This document shows, in pieces, positions 6,111 through 6,226 of a DNA stretch of 6,226 bases (position 1 is its first letter; each line of letters starts with the position of its first letter). Location of the stretch: the NCBI GenBank assembly GCA_964631175.1, contig CAZVWH010000135.1:1-6226 (forward strand), given 5' to 3'. The translations under genes and the position numbers were made by a program. The notes beneath the pieces are model-generated. The model had not been told where the DNA came from, made no database searches, and was given only the letters and a program-made list of their open reading frames with translations. This stretch comes from CAZVWH01 sp964631175 (GTDB lineage Bacteria; Planctomycetota; Phycisphaerae; Sedimentisphaerales; Anaerobacaceae).

Positions 6111-6187
6111 GCAACCAGCGACCTTCCCTAAGAGACGCTCTGGCCAAATGGCGTAAGCCATCCCTGACGGGACTGAGCTACTCCCCG
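6111..6187 (-). pseudogene. Degenerate tRNA-Pro copy
   Basis: The first 15 nt (acceptor 5' strand, start of the D arm: CGGGGAGTAGCTCAG) match the intact tRNA-Pro, as do TGGCCAGAGCG and AGGTCGCTGGTT. Three defects make it non-functional. The D loop is interrupted by 24 extra nt (6149-6172). The anticodon arm is shortened to TCTCTTAGGGA, leaving no 3' stem strand but keeping a GGG that may be the remains of a GGG anticodon. The 3' half of the T arm and the 3' acceptor strand are missing beyond about 6111. The anticodon arm and the T loop (TTGCA against TTCAA) differ from the neighbour, so it may derive from a different tRNA-Pro isoacceptor rather than from a recent duplication of this gene. Confidence 0.85.
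6149..6172. repeat. Double mini-hairpin insertion in the tRNA relic
   Basis: The D-loop sequence shared with the intact tRNA (CCAAA, then CTGAGC) is split here by 24 nt. The insertion consists of exactly two adjacent 12-nt hairpins: TGGC-GTAA-GCCA and TCCC-TGAC-GGGA on the plus strand. The first extends to 5 bp with flanking A and T, and its loop fits the GNRA type. Its edges are defined to within one base, because an A can be assigned to either side. Confidence 0.75.
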
Positions 6188-6204
6188 ATAAAAATAAAAA
6201 CCAG

Positions 6205-6210
6205 ATTATA
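6205..6210 (-). promoter_or_regulatory. -10 box upstream of the degenerate tRNA copy
   Basis: A perfect TATAAT on the minus strand lies 17 nt before the 5' end of the tRNA relic, equivalent to the TATACT of the intact gene. The sequence between box and gene (CCCCGATAAA-like, A-rich) is also similar in both copies. The matching -35 box would lie just outside the window. Confidence 0.5.
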
Positions 6211-6226
6211 ATACTCAAGCTGACCG

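Noticed and set aside
5938..6147. Open frame of 69 codons on the minus strand
   Set aside because: It runs through the tRNA-Pro gene; its end (VAQFGQSAAFG and so on) is the familiar false translation of a tRNA.

Overview
The window holds a short minus-strand polysaccharide-degradation cluster from a bacterium, with a tRNA-Pro gene upstream of it. Signs of the organism: clear Shine-Dalgarno sites (GGAG and GAGG), a sigma70-type tRNA promoter (TTGTCA, 17 nt, TATACT), a tRNA without an encoded CCA end, and exported glycoside hydrolases of families common in Planctomycetota/Verrucomicrobiota and Bacteroidota. The Shine-Dalgarno sites and the standard sigma70 promoter argue against Bacteroidota. 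A Phycisphaerae-like planctomycete or a relative is my best guess, but it is only an inference.

Layout, read in the direction of transcription from the right end: (1) a degenerate tRNA-Pro copy (6187 to about 6111), whose D-loop is interrupted by 24 nt that fold as two back-to-back mini-hairpins; (2) an intact tRNA-Pro(CGG) gene (6021-5947) with its own promoter; (3) a 154-nt leader with a tandem 11-bp repeat, a bulged hairpin and a small palindrome; (4) an exported GH106-type alpha-L-rhamnosidase (5792-2808), carrying two heptanucleotide repeat arrays inside its coding sequence; (5) the remnant of a GH43 domain: its first motif is fused to the end of the GH106 protein and its last ~75 residues lie in the +1 frame directly after; (6) an exported GH95 enzyme (2513-105), annotated as alpha-L-fucosidase but with an active-site Thr that may favour alpha-L-galactose; (7) about 100 nt of downstream flank with no recognisable gene.

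The rhamnosidase and the GH95 enzyme lie on the same strand, 294 nt apart, with only the GH43 remnant between them, and no U-tract terminator is visible. They are probably co-transcribed. Together they would remove terminal L-rhamnose and L-fucose or L-galactose from a complex plant or algal polysaccharide such as a rhamnogalacturonan. The lost GH43 domain would have added an arabinosidase- or xylosidase-like activity.

I see no convincing new multi-gene system. The most unusual items are the internally deleted GH43 domain, the heptamer arrays that read open in all three frames on the coding strand, and the double-hairpin insertion in the tRNA relic.
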